Positions 1-8,070 of a stretch of 64,000 bases of DNA are shown here, piece by piece. The notes under the pieces are model-generated. The model had not been told where the DNA came from. It saw only the letters and a program-made list of their open reading frames with translations, and did no database searches. The stretch is from NCBI GenBank assembly GCA_944326245.1, contig CALVDF010000006.1, positions 1 to 64,000 of the forward strand. Direction: 5' to 3'. The stretch is from an uncultured Bacteroidales bacterium (lineage in GTDB: Bacteria > Bacteroidota > Bacteroidia > Bacteroidales > UBA932). How positions within the stretch are numbered: position 1 is the stretch's first letter; every line of letters starts with the position of its first letter. The position numbers were made by a program, and so were the translations under genes.

Positions 1-329
1 AAATATTTTTATTAACTGAGTCAACTTTTTTCTTTCTGATAGGACAACTTGAGTCAACCTTTTTCAGGAAACGACACAACCAAAAACAGATTTAGGTCAA
101 CTTTTTTCAGGAATAAACTTTTTATTAAATATTTTTATTAACTGAGTCAACTTTTTTCTTTCTGATAGGACAACTTGAGTCAACCTTTTTCAGGAAACGA
201 CACAACCAAAAACAGATTTAGGTCAACTTTTTTCAGGAATAAACTTTTTATTAAATATTTTTATTAACTGAGTCAACTTTTTTCTTTCTGATAGGACAAC
301 TTGAGTCAACCTTTTTCAGGAAACGACAC
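1..329. repeat. 126-bp tandem repeat, about 2.6 copies, AT-rich
   Basis: Copies begin at 1, 127 and 253; the third breaks off after position 329, where the sequence switches abruptly to GC-rich DNA. The copies look identical over the shared length. Each unit holds three smaller blocks around GTCAAC followed by a T-run (at about 20, 53 and 96 of the unit), two of them continuing into TTTTTCAGGAA. No open frame of note. It sits at the window edge, so the true copy number is unknown. It could be a genuine minisatellite, the end of a mobile element with iterated transposase sites, or an assembly loop. Confidence 0.9.
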
Positions 330-400
330 CTTCCAGCGCGGTAGGGGGGCTCCCTCAAGCGACTGGCGCATGCAGGCCATCCTATCCGTCCTCCCTTTTC

Positions 401-574
401 CGCAGGTGAACCGAAAATGTCGGAAAGGGTTCACCTGCGCAGGCGGTGCAGGCGATGGGGAGAGGCACCCCCTGTGAGGGACCCCTGCAGGGCAACCGCC
501 CGGCTTCCCTCATCCATCCTTCTTCCGCAGGTGAACGGAAAATGCGGGAAATGGTTCACCTGCGCAGGCGGAAG
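401..574. repeat. two copies of a 12/11-bp palindrome with conserved loop
   Basis: Copy 1: arms 401-412 and 428-439 (CGCAGGTGAACC / GGTTCACCTGCG), 15-nt loop. Copy 2: arms 526-536 and 554-564, 17-nt loop; here an outer pair TCTTCCG (521-527) / CGGAAGA (568-574) also matches. Both loops are of the form GAAAATG-GGAAA and both copies are followed by CAGGCGG. The copies lie 125 bp apart. They look like REP-type elements or a structured RNA; no T-run follows either, so they are not simple terminators. Confidence 0.8.
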
Positions 575-703
575 AGGAAGAGGACTGAGGTCTGTGAGAT
601 ACGGAAGCAGATGGAACAGCTCTGAAGAGTCCTGCGTCATGTCTTAGCAATGGGTCTACCCAGAGAATCAGGTTTTTCAGAAGGAATTTACGTCTGGTGG
701 TGA

Positions 704-793
704 GTCCGGGAGTGATGTCCGGGAGTGAGTCCGAGAGTGATGTCAGGGAGTGATGTCAGGGAGTGATGTCAGGGAGTGATGTCCGAGGGTGAC
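704..793. repeat. seven tandem 13-bp units
   Basis: Units start at 704, 717, 729, 742, 755, 768 and 781 with consensus GTC(A/C)GGGAGTGAT; the second unit is 12 bp and the last ends GGGTGAC. The three central units are identical. The array is not inside a credible open frame. Confidence 0.85.
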
Positions 794-860
794 GTTGGGG
801 GCTGCTTCAAAAAGGACAGCCGGTAAAAAAAAGGGAATCAGAATAGAGTAAGGCTGCGCT

Positions 861-911
861 CTGGTTACCTGTAGTTCTGGTCACCTGGCGGACTGGTGAC
901 CTGGTAACCTG
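861..911. repeat. four CTGGTNACC near-palindromes at 16, 16 and 8 bp spacing
   Basis: The palindrome GGTNACC occurs at 863, 879, 895 and 903 with central base T, C, G and A in turn, each preceded by CT and three followed by TG. Spacing is 16, 16 and 8 bp. The regular phasing suggests a protein-binding array or an expanded short repeat; no partner protein is identified. Confidence 0.7.
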
Positions 912-1070
912 AACGCTTTGGCAATAAAGAGGAATTTGGCGGCAACCTGGAGGCATGACGGTCTGGGGGGGCTGGCAAATAGCGGCCGGATGTCTTCCTT
1001 ATCCTTTCATAAAATGAATCGTTTCCGGCTAAGCGAATTGTTTTTGGCAGAGCGGATTGTGCTATAAAAA

Positions 1071-1095
1071 GAGAAGCCGACCTCTTTGGGTCGGC
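1071..1095 (-). terminator. intrinsic terminator after the M6 protease gene
   Basis: On the minus strand a stem GCCGACC (1095-1089) / GGTCGGC (1082-1076) with a 6-nt loop is followed by TTCTCTTTTTA. It lies about 58 bp past the stop codon at 1154 and would end the gcvP/lipoprotein/protease transcript. Confidence 0.8.
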
Positions 1096-1153
1096 CTCAT
1101 TTTGTCCGGAAGTCAGTTTCTCTCCGGAAGTCAGGTCTGTCCCGGTGTCGGGT

Positions 1154-2995
1154 TTACTGGACTTCTATTTTGGTAGTGAGGGTTTCAACCGAACCGTCGC
1201 TGTATGTAAGTACTGCCTGGAGGATGTGTGTCCCAGAGGTAAGTACGACGCTTTCGGCCTCCTGCTTCTGACCGTCCATGTACCATTCGGTGGTGGCGGG
1301 AACGGTATTGCTTAAGCTTAGCAGCAGCTCCAGATTGTCACCGGCATTGAATTTCGTTTTTTCAAGGAAGATGGCGTTGATGCCTTGGTCCATGAACTCT
1401 TTTATGGGGTCTCCTGACTTGCTCATGTTGAAGGTAAGGGTGGCAACGCTTCCCTCCAGGGATATGTCTGATATGATGCAGTTGACGGGAGTGTTGTCCC
1501 AGCACATGAGACTCATGTCCGAGGTAGGGCTGATTGTGGTGACATTGCTGTTGCCGGGGAACAGTACATTGCCAAGACTTGCATTGACTGTTTCGTATCC
1601 GCATGATTCTATTACGTCATAGCACTGGTGCTCGGCATAGCTGTTGATGGAGTTGTAGTTGCCCCAGTTTGCCCAAAGGTTTCTGGCAGTTGTTCCACCG
1701 ACTCTGTTGCCGGACTGGTCCACGTGATAGAGGGCAATACCTGTGGAATGAAGGTATTTGTCGTTGCCTTCACCGTTGCGGTACTCCATCAGGAAGAATT
1801 CTCCGTTGTTGTCTGTAGGGATGTAGTATACTGCGTTGTTCTGGACGGGTTGCAGTGTCTTGACACCGTTATCGGTCCATTCTGTCATATCTTCAAGCCA
1901 GTTGAGGATATATCTTTCGAGTCCTCCAAGGTAAGGGGGAGTGCGTCCTTCATTGTTGTATGAACCTCCGTCCATGAGAGACAGCATTCCGAGGGCAGCG
2001 GCGTAGCCGTTCTGGTCGTAGTCTGTATCATAGAAGTCAGGAAGACCTATGACATGTCCGAATTCGTGGCAGAAAGTGCCGATTCCGGCCATGTTGGTGC
2101 CCCTTGATCCGCTGTATTCTGAGGTACATGCGTAGGAGTCGAGCCTTTTACCGTCGAAGTTGCTGTAGCTGGGTCTGAATACGTTCCATTTGTGGGGCCA
2201 GATATAGTCGTCACCGGCACCTTCGGCCTCGTTGTGTCCTGCAAAGAAGAAGAAGATGTTGTCTACGATTCCGTCATTGTCGAGGTCGTATTTGCTGAAA
2301 TCGATCTGGCTGTCTGCCAGCTGGCATGCTTCTACCAGAAGGAAGTCGGCCCTTTCGCTCCCCTGGTCGTTGTTTCCGTATTCGGCGTATCCTCCGTTTA
2401 CTTTGATAGGACCGTATACATCGTATACCGGGGTAAACATTCCTGAGGAGTTTTCAGTGTAATAGTCGGCTGCAGATCCTGTACCACCGTTGTCGCTGTA
2501 TCCGGGCTCGTTCAGAAGTCTGGTAAAGGATTCATTGGGGTTGTCTACGGTGAATTGCAGGTCTTTGAACTCTATCAGGAGTACCAGGAAGTGGTTTGAT
2601 CCCATTCCCAGTCCGTTCCCGGTCCTGATGGCATCGGCGGCCTGCCTCCTGATCATGGCTGCGGCAATGGCTGCCGGAGGAGGGGTTACCGTGGATGTGC
2701 CTGTAGGCATGGCGAATGAAGACGATACCCTGTTGGCTGTCCTGGTTACGGAACCGTCATTGTTGAATTCTGCGTAGTAGTAGAATCCGTCAGGGCCTTT
2801 GGATACAAGCGCGCCTCCTGCTGTTGTCCAGTGGAGGAATTCGTCTCCGTGCACCTGGATGGTGATTGTGGTACCGTCAGGTTGTGTTACCTTGACCGGA
2901 TGCGGTATAGCTTTTACGGCAAGAGCCGGAATTGCGGCAAATGCGAGGGCCAGCATTGTCAGAGTAGCCCTGAGAATTGTTCTTGTATGTGTCAT
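1154..2995 (-). CDS. secreted M6 family (immune inhibitor A-like) metalloprotease
   Basis: A 613-residue exported zinc endopeptidase. Residues 1-26 form a signal peptide. The catalytic motif HEFGH with a downstream Asp (H310, E311, H314, D320; pattern HExxHxxGxxD) is the zinc site of the M6/metzincin-like family. The last 80 or so residues resemble an Ig/PKD-like beta domain and there is no obvious sorting signal. I chose the ATG at 2995 over one 60 bp upstream because it starts the signal peptide and overlaps the stop of the upstream lipoprotein gene as ATGA, implying translational coupling. The M6 family includes InhA, which degrades host antimicrobial peptides; the substrate here is unknown. 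Confidence 0.88.
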   Translation of the reverse strand: MTHTRTILRATLTMLALAFAAIPALAVKAIPHPVKVTQPDGTTITIQVHGDEFLHWTTAGGALVSKGPDGFYYYAEFNNDGSVTRTANRVSSSFAMPTGTSTVTPPPAAIAAAMIRRQAADAIRTGNGLGMGSNHFLVLLIEFKDLQFTVDNPNESFTRLLNEPGYSDNGGTGSAADYYTENSSGMFTPVYDVYGPIKVNGGYAEYGNNDQGSERADFLLVEACQLADSQIDFSKYDLDNDGIVDNIFFFFAGHNEAEGAGDDYIWPHKWNVFRPSYSNFDGKRLDSYACTSEYSGSRGTNMAGIGTFCHEFGHVIGLPDFYDTDYDQNGYAAALGMLSLMDGGSYNNEGRTPPYLGGLERYILNWLEDMTEWTDNGVKTLQPVQNNAVYYIPTDNNGEFFLMEYRNGEGNDKYLHSTGIALYHVDQSGNRVGGTTARNLWANWGNYNSINSYAEHQCYDVIESCGYETVNASLGNVLFPGNSNVTTISPTSDMSLMCWDNTPVNCIISDISLEGSVATLTFNMSKSGDPIKEFMDQGINAIFLEKTKFNAGDNLELLLSLSNTVPATTEWYMDGQKQEAESVVLTSGTHILQAVLTYSDGSVETLTTKIEVQ

Positions 2996-3708
2996 AGTGA
3001 TGTCGGTTCGTTGGTTATTATGGCTCCTTGTCTGTAATCGTGGCTGTAGATCCATACCAGGGGACCTTCGGTTTTCTCAACAGTGAATGTCCTGGTATAT
3101 CTGTTGGTCATCATGTCCGTAAAGTTCTGGACAATCGTGAGAGAACATTCCGATCCCTGGCTGAGTCCTGAAGGCAGGCCTGAAAGAGTCACGAAGCGGC
3201 CAGGTTTGATAGTAAGGATTCTGTGGGTGGAAAGCCCTTTGTCCGGCTGCTGTGTGATGGAATACTGGGAGGTGAAATCTTCGTATGTGAAGTTTCCGAA
3301 ACTCTGGGTGTAGAATCCGGGGACTATGCAACCTATAAACTCATTGTACAGCTCGTCTTCTGCTGCGGACTGGGTGACATAAAGAGTGTCGGCAACTTGA
3401 GTCGTCTTGAAGATTACTCGTGCCTGACGGTCTGTAATCTCACTGTTGGTCTGAGCAGTGAAAGTTATGGTGCCGGAAGTGTAGCTGGTTTCCTTTGGGG
3501 ACATCTGCAGCCATGATGCATTGTTGGATACAGTAAACTCAGTCGAGGATGTGACATCTATGGTGAAGCTGCCACCCTCGGGACCGAGAGTGACCTCCTT
3601 CTGGGAAATTTGGATTGTATCCGGTGCCGGAGTCACCTTTTGGCAAGAGTCCAATACAGTAAAGGAGATTGCCGAAAGAAGTGCAATTTTCAGAAATTTT
3701 TGTTTCAT
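2992..3708 (-). CDS. BACON-domain lipoprotein
   Basis: A 238-residue lipoprotein: signal sequence with lipobox ending at C22 (VLDSC). Residues about 33-115 look like a BACON domain (pattern of the Bacteroidota all-beta module: GGS-F-I-V-S-T, then NASWL, then DR-A-V-F, ending VTQ). The C-terminal half, about 120-238, is unrecognised. BACON domains are thought to bind glycans or mucin. Its stop codon overlaps the start of the M6 protease (2992-2995), so the two are made together, and it follows gcvP by only 28 bp, so it may be read through from there. A surface partner of the protease is a reasonable inference. Confidence 0.8.
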   Translation of the reverse strand: MKQKFLKIALLSAISFTVLDSCQKVTPAPDTIQISQKEVTLGPEGGSFTIDVTSSTEFTVSNNASWLQMSPKETSYTSGTITFTAQTNSEITDRQARVIFKTTQVADTLYVTQSAAEDELYNEFIGCIVPGFYTQSFGNFTYEDFTSQYSITQQPDKGLSTHRILTIKPGRFVTLSGLPSGLSQGSECSLTIVQNFTDMMTNRYTRTFTVEKTEGPLVWIYSHDYRQGAIITNEPTSL

Positions 3709-3736
3709 TTGATTGTTTTTTGTTGTGTGTAAGGAG

Positions 3737-6559
3737 TTATTTGACTACAGGTACGAGGTTACGGTCTCCGTATCCGTTGTCTACCCTTGCGCATGCGGGC
3801 CAGAACTTGTTGTCACGAATCCACTCAAGAGGGTATGCTGCCTGTTCGCGGGAATAGGGATGTGCCCATGAGTCTGAGCAGACTTCCTCAGCTGTGTGGG
3901 GAGCCATCTTGACTACATTGTCGGCCTTGTCTGCCTTGCCTTCCTTTATTGCCTCGCATTCCATCTTGATGCTGATCATGGCGTCCACGAAGCGGTCGAG
4001 CTCTTCGAGGGATTCGCTCTCGGTCGGTTCTACCATCAGGGTTTCGTGTACGGGGAATGAGAGGGTGGGAGCATGGAATCCGTAGTCCATCAGACGTTTT
4101 GCGATGTCTGTGGCATCTACTCCGTAGTCTGCCTTGAAGTTCTGCAGGTCCACGATGCATTCGTGGGCTACGCGGCCGGTAACACCGGTGTAGTAGATGT
4201 TGAATTCTTTGGAAAGGCGGGATGCAAGGTAGTTGGCGTTGACAATGGCCATCTCGGTTGCCTTGCGGAGTCCGTCAGGTCCAAGCAGCTTGATGTAGGC
4301 GTGGGTGATGGGAGCGAGCAGAGGGCTTCCGTAGGGAGCTGAAGCCACAGCCGTCACACCGTGACCTCCACACTGGGGCATAACGGGATGTCCGGGTACA
4401 TACGGGGCGAGGTGGGCCGATACACAGATGGCACCGACTCCGGGACCGCCACCGCCGTGGGGCATAGCGAATGTCTTGTGGAGGTTGAGATGACATACGT
4501 CGGCGCCTATGAACCCAGGATTGGTAATGCCTACCTGGCCGTTCATATTGGCTCCGTCCATATATACCTGTCCTCCGTTTTCATGTATGATGTTGCAGAT
4601 CTCGCGTATCTTGACCTCGAACACTCCATGTGTGGAAGGGTAGGTGATCATGATTCCTGCGAGAGTCTCCTTGTTGGCTTCAGCTTTCTGGCGCAGTTCG
4701 TCCACATTGATGTTGCCGTGTTCGTCGCAGCCTACCAGAACGATGTTGAAACCTGCCATGGCGGCACTTGCCGGATTGGTTCCGTGGGCTGAAGTAGGGA
4801 TGACCATAGTATTGCGGGCACCCTGTCCCTGAGCCTCAAGGTAGCGGCGGATGGTCATGAGGCCGGCATATTCTCCTGCAGCACCTGAGTTGGGCTGGAG
4901 GGAGCAGCGCTCGAAACCTGTGATGGTGCAGAGGTCGTGCTCCAGTTCAGATATTATCTGGTTGTAGCCTTCGGTCTGCCATGTGGGTGCAAACGGATGT
5001 ACGTCTGTGAGCTCACTCCAGCTAAGAGGGAGCATCTCCACAGCGGCATTGAGTTTCATGGTGCAGGATCCGAGAGGTATCATGGAGTGTGTAAGGGAGA
5101 TGTCCTTGCGTTCAAGTTTCTTGATGTAACGCATCATCTCGGTCTCCGAGTGGTATTTGTTGAATACGCTCTCTGCCAGGATGGCACTTTCCCTTTTCAT
5201 GGGAACGGGATATTCTGTTCCGCGTGCACATTCTGCCTCTACTCCGAAGATACCGGCTATCTTCACCGCCTCTGCGCAGTCGGACAGTTCGTCGAAAGAG
5301 ATCTGGACGGTCTGGTCATCGGGATAGTAGAAGTTGATATGTGCGGCTTCCGCCTTCTCACGGATCTCTCCGGCATTGACATTGAGTATGCGTATTGTGT
5401 CGAAGAAGCTGTCATGCGCCAGGGTGTACCCGCCTTTGCGGAGCAGGGCTGCCATGGCATGTGCATAGTTGAAAGCGTTCATCGCTATCTCCCTTATGCC
5501 TTCCGGACCGTGGTAGGCGGCATACATGCCTGACATTACAGCCATGAGGGCCGTGGCAGTGCAGATATTGGATGTGGCCTTCTCTCTCTTGATATGCTGC
5601 TCGCGGGTCTGAAGTGCCAGACGGAGAGCAGGTTTGCCGAGACGGTCTACGGATACTCCTATAATTCGTCCCGGGAGATGTCTCTTGTATTCGTCGCGTG
5701 TAGCCATCCATCCGGCTGTAGGGCCGCCGTAGCCCATGCCGAGTCCGAATCGCTGGGCTGTTCCGACTGCTACGTCGGCTCCCCATGCGGCCGGTTCCTT
5801 CATGATGGCCAGTGCGAGTATATCGCAGTGTGCGGCAACCAGTATGCCGGCCTTGTGTGCTGCTTCGCAGAATGCGCTGTAGTCGCGCACTTCTCCGTCG
5901 GCCGCCGGGTACTGCAGCAGTGCTCCGTAGCATTCGGGATCGAATCCGTTTGCGAGAACTTCTTTCCAGTCACCGATTACGACTTTTATTCCCAATCCTT
6001 TGGCTCTGGTCTCAATGACGGAAAGGACCTGCGGGAATATGTTGCTGTCAACGAAAAACGTATTCTTTCCGGCTTTGACAGCTTCGCGGGGGCGCAGTTC
6101 GTGAATCATCCTCATCGCTTCTCCGGCAGCTGTGGCATCGTCCAGCATCGAGCAGTTGGACATCGGGAAACCGGTGAGGGATGAAATCATCGTCTGGAAA
6201 TTGATGAGAGCTTCGAGACGTCCCTGGGATATCTCGGCCTGATAGGGAGTGTAGGATGTGTACCATGAAGGGTTCTCGAATATGTTGCGGGTAACTACGG
6301 GCAGCGATGCCGTGCCGTAGAATCCGAGTCCTATCATGGACCTGAAGTTCATGTTTTTGGAAGCTATTTCCTTGAGACGTGCCAGATAGGCGTGTTCGGA
6401 TACATGTCCGTCGAGCTTGAGCGGCTCGCTGAGCAGTATGTCAGCAGGAATGGTCTGCCTTATGAGCTCATCGACGGAGCCGACACCGATGACGTCCAGC
6501 ATGTGTCTGATCTGAGATTGTCTCGGACCATTGTGTCTGTCTACGAAATTTAGTGGCAT
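3737..6559 (-). CDS. gcvP: glycine dehydrogenase (decarboxylating), P-protein
   Basis: A 940-residue full-length single-chain P-protein of the glycine cleavage system: PLP-dependent decarboxylation of glycine, passing the aminomethyl group to the lipoyl H-protein. The N-terminal half carries the family opening (FVDRHNGP) and the C-terminal half holds the PLP lysine K695 in LNLHKTFAMPHGGGGPG. Bacteria often split this enzyme into GcvPA and GcvPB; here it is fused, as is usual in Bacteroidota. gcvT and gcvH are not nearby. An AT-rich 80-bp gap with a promoter-like box separates it from rodA. No glycine riboswitch is visible upstream. Confidence 0.97.
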   Translation of the reverse strand: MPLNFVDRHNGPRQSQIRHMLDVIGVGSVDELIRQTIPADILLSEPLKLDGHVSEHAYLARLKEIASKNMNFRSMIGLGFYGTASLPVVTRNIFENPSWYTSYTPYQAEISQGRLEALINFQTMISSLTGFPMSNCSMLDDATAAGEAMRMIHELRPREAVKAGKNTFFVDSNIFPQVLSVIETRAKGLGIKVVIGDWKEVLANGFDPECYGALLQYPAADGEVRDYSAFCEAAHKAGILVAAHCDILALAIMKEPAAWGADVAVGTAQRFGLGMGYGGPTAGWMATRDEYKRHLPGRIIGVSVDRLGKPALRLALQTREQHIKREKATSNICTATALMAVMSGMYAAYHGPEGIREIAMNAFNYAHAMAALLRKGGYTLAHDSFFDTIRILNVNAGEIREKAEAAHINFYYPDDQTVQISFDELSDCAEAVKIAGIFGVEAECARGTEYPVPMKRESAILAESVFNKYHSETEMMRYIKKLERKDISLTHSMIPLGSCTMKLNAAVEMLPLSWSELTDVHPFAPTWQTEGYNQIISELEHDLCTITGFERCSLQPNSGAAGEYAGLMTIRRYLEAQGQGARNTMVIPTSAHGTNPASAAMAGFNIVLVGCDEHGNINVDELRQKAEANKETLAGIMITYPSTHGVFEVKIREICNIIHENGGQVYMDGANMNGQVGITNPGFIGADVCHLNLHKTFAMPHGGGGPGVGAICVSAHLAPYVPGHPVMPQCGGHGVTAVASAPYGSPLLAPITHAYIKLLGPDGLRKATEMAIVNANYLASRLSKEFNIYYTGVTGRVAHECIVDLQNFKADYGVDATDIAKRLMDYGFHAPTLSFPVHETLMVEPTESESLEELDRFVDAMISIKMECEAIKEGKADKADNVVKMAPHTAEEVCSDSWAHPYSREQAAYPLEWIRDNKFWPACARVDNGYGDRNLVPVVK

Positions 6560-6606
6560 AGTCAGTGTTTTTATTACTATTTGTTAGTTAATTTTCTTAC
6601 AAACTT

Positions 6607-6614
6607 CAAAAATA
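6607..6614 (-). promoter_or_regulatory. candidate -7 box for gcvP
   Basis: On the minus strand TATTTTTG matches the Bacteroidota -7 consensus TAnnTTTG, 47 bp before the gcvP ATG. A TTTG lies at 6628-6625 but the 10-bp spacing is shorter than the usual 19 or so, so only the -7 element is convincing. Confidence 0.45.
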
Positions 6615-6639
6615 GTAAAATTTTCAAATAGCACTACAC

Positions 6640-8070
6640 CTATTTCCATCTTTCTAGGTCAAATCTCAAGTGGATGAACAGCAGCAATGTGAAAGTCAGG
6701 AAAGATGAACCGCCGTAGCTGACCAGCGGCAGAGGAATTCCGACTACGGGCATTATGCCTATAGTCATGCCTATGTTCACGAAAACATGCATGAATATGA
6801 TTGAAGCGACGCAGTAGCTGTATACTCTGAGTCCGTTTTCCTTCTGTCTTTCGGCGGAGGTCACGATGCGTATGATGATGATGAGATACAGTACCAGGAC
6901 CGTAATGCTTCCCAGAAAGCCCCATTCTTCCCCGATGGTGCAGAATATGAAGTCTGTACTCTGTTCCGGAACGAAGTTGAACTTGGTCTGTGTACCTTCC
7001 AGGAATCCTTTGCCGGCCAGTCCTCCGGAGCCTATTGCAATTCTGGACTGATTGACATTGTATCCTGCTCCCATGAGGTCTTCGGATATGCCCAGAAGGT
7101 TTTCTATCCTGTCGCGGTGGTGCGGCTTGAGTACATTGTGGAATATGAAGTCTACTGAGAATATCAGCACCAGTGAAACAGCCAGCGACATTACGTAGAA
7201 GCCCCATCCTTTGAGCTTGTTCCTTATATTATAGATGATGAACCATATCAGGAACGGGGCAATGAGTATGAGCAGCCAGTATTCTGGGGCCATGCCCGTG
7301 AAGCGGGCCACGGCATCCAGGGAGAGCAGCTTGGGAATGAATGCTGCTGCTGTTATGAAGACGGCATAGATCAGTACAATACGGACGGGCGCCCTGTAGC
7401 GGACAGCCCTGAGGATGCCGATGGTACCGATTGCTGTCAGTATGGAGACGAAGGGGGAGAATTTGAGGGATATCAGGAAAATGAGGATTGCAAATCCGGC
7501 ATAACCCAGCACCCTGCCGGGCAGTCCCTCGCGGTACAGCATGAAAGCCAACGAACAATAGACCAATATGGTTCCGATGTCTGGCTCAAGTGCGATGAGT
7601 CCGACGGGTATGGCTATTATGGCTGCTGCTTTGAGGAAGTCGGCGGTCCTGGAAAGTCTGTAGCCGTAGGACCCCATCACTCTGGACAGGCACAGGGCCG
7701 TGGCTATTTTGGAAAATTCTGAAGGCTGTATGGCGAATCCTCCTGGAAGACTGAGCCAGGATTTGGATCCGTTCACTTCGTGCCCCAGCACAAGTACGGC
7801 CACAAGCAATACGGCAGACAGGGCATATAGTGGCCAGGCAATGCTCTTGTAGAACCGGATGTTGAGAAAGAGGGTAACAATCCCTGCCAGTGAGGCAATT
7901 CCTATCCACAGGAGCTGATTGCCGCTTCGCGATGCCAGGGAGAATATGCCTGCTGCTTCTTCGCTGTAGGTGGCGGAGTATATGTTGATCCATCCGAAGA
8001 CTGCCAGCAGCACGTAGCAGACTATCAGTATCCAGTCCAGATTCCTGTATGTTTTTCCTGCGGGACTCAT
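6640..8070 (-). CDS. rodA: rod-shape SEDS peptidoglycan polymerase RodA
   Basis: A 476-residue polytopic membrane protein of the SEDS family (FtsW/RodA). RodA polymerises lipid II glycan strands for side-wall growth together with a class B PBP. Recognisable family segments include NGSKSWL near the start of the cytoplasmic/periplasmic loop, the conserved Pro-Ser-Glu (QPSEFSK), a DRIENLL stretch, QS-IAIGSGG-GKG, the EQSTDFIF motif and the C-terminal GIPLPLVSYGGSS. It is longer than E. coli RodA (about 370 residues) because of extra central helices, a feature common in Bacteroidota. Its ATG overlaps the stop of mrdA as ATGA, so it is coupled to its partner transpeptidase. Confidence 0.96.
   Translation of the reverse strand: MSPAGKTYRNLDWILIVCYVLLAVFGWINIYSATYSEEAAGIFSLASRSGNQLLWIGIASLAGIVTLFLNIRFYKSIAWPLYALSAVLLVAVLVLGHEVNGSKSWLSLPGGFAIQPSEFSKIATALCLSRVMGSYGYRLSRTADFLKAAAIIAIPVGLIALEPDIGTILVYCSLAFMLYREGLPGRVLGYAGFAILIFLISLKFSPFVSILTAIGTIGILRAVRYRAPVRIVLIYAVFITAAAFIPKLLSLDAVARFTGMAPEYWLLILIAPFLIWFIIYNIRNKLKGWGFYVMSLAVSLVLIFSVDFIFHNVLKPHHRDRIENLLGISEDLMGAGYNVNQSRIAIGSGGLAGKGFLEGTQTKFNFVPEQSTDFIFCTIGEEWGFLGSITVLVLYLIIIIRIVTSAERQKENGLRVYSYCVASIIFMHVFVNIGMTIGIMPVVGIPLPLVSYGGSSFLTFTLLLFIHLRFDLERWK

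Larger units (their letters stand above)
330..1075. other. gene-free repeat-rich spacer
   Basis: No convincing coding sequence. Short open frames on both strands at about 417-647 cross the two palindromes and have no recognisable protein character. The stretch contains paired palindromes, a 13-bp tandem array and a CTGGTNACC array (listed separately). The rest, about 912-1075, shows only a weak direct repeat (AGCGAATTGT near 1033, AGCGGATTGT near 1051) and nothing else I can name. Confidence 0.6.

Noticed and set aside
1..329. CRISPR array
   Set aside because: Tandem repeats without unique spacers of 26-40 bp, and no cas gene nearby.
417..647. Open frame of 76 codons over the two palindromes, with an antisense frame
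   Set aside because: Arginine/proline-rich product without any family features, interrupted by repeat structure; no promoter-like box ahead of it.
6560..6639. Possible glycine riboswitch before gcvP
   Set aside because: Only 80 bp of AT-rich DNA with no GC-rich paired aptamer structure.
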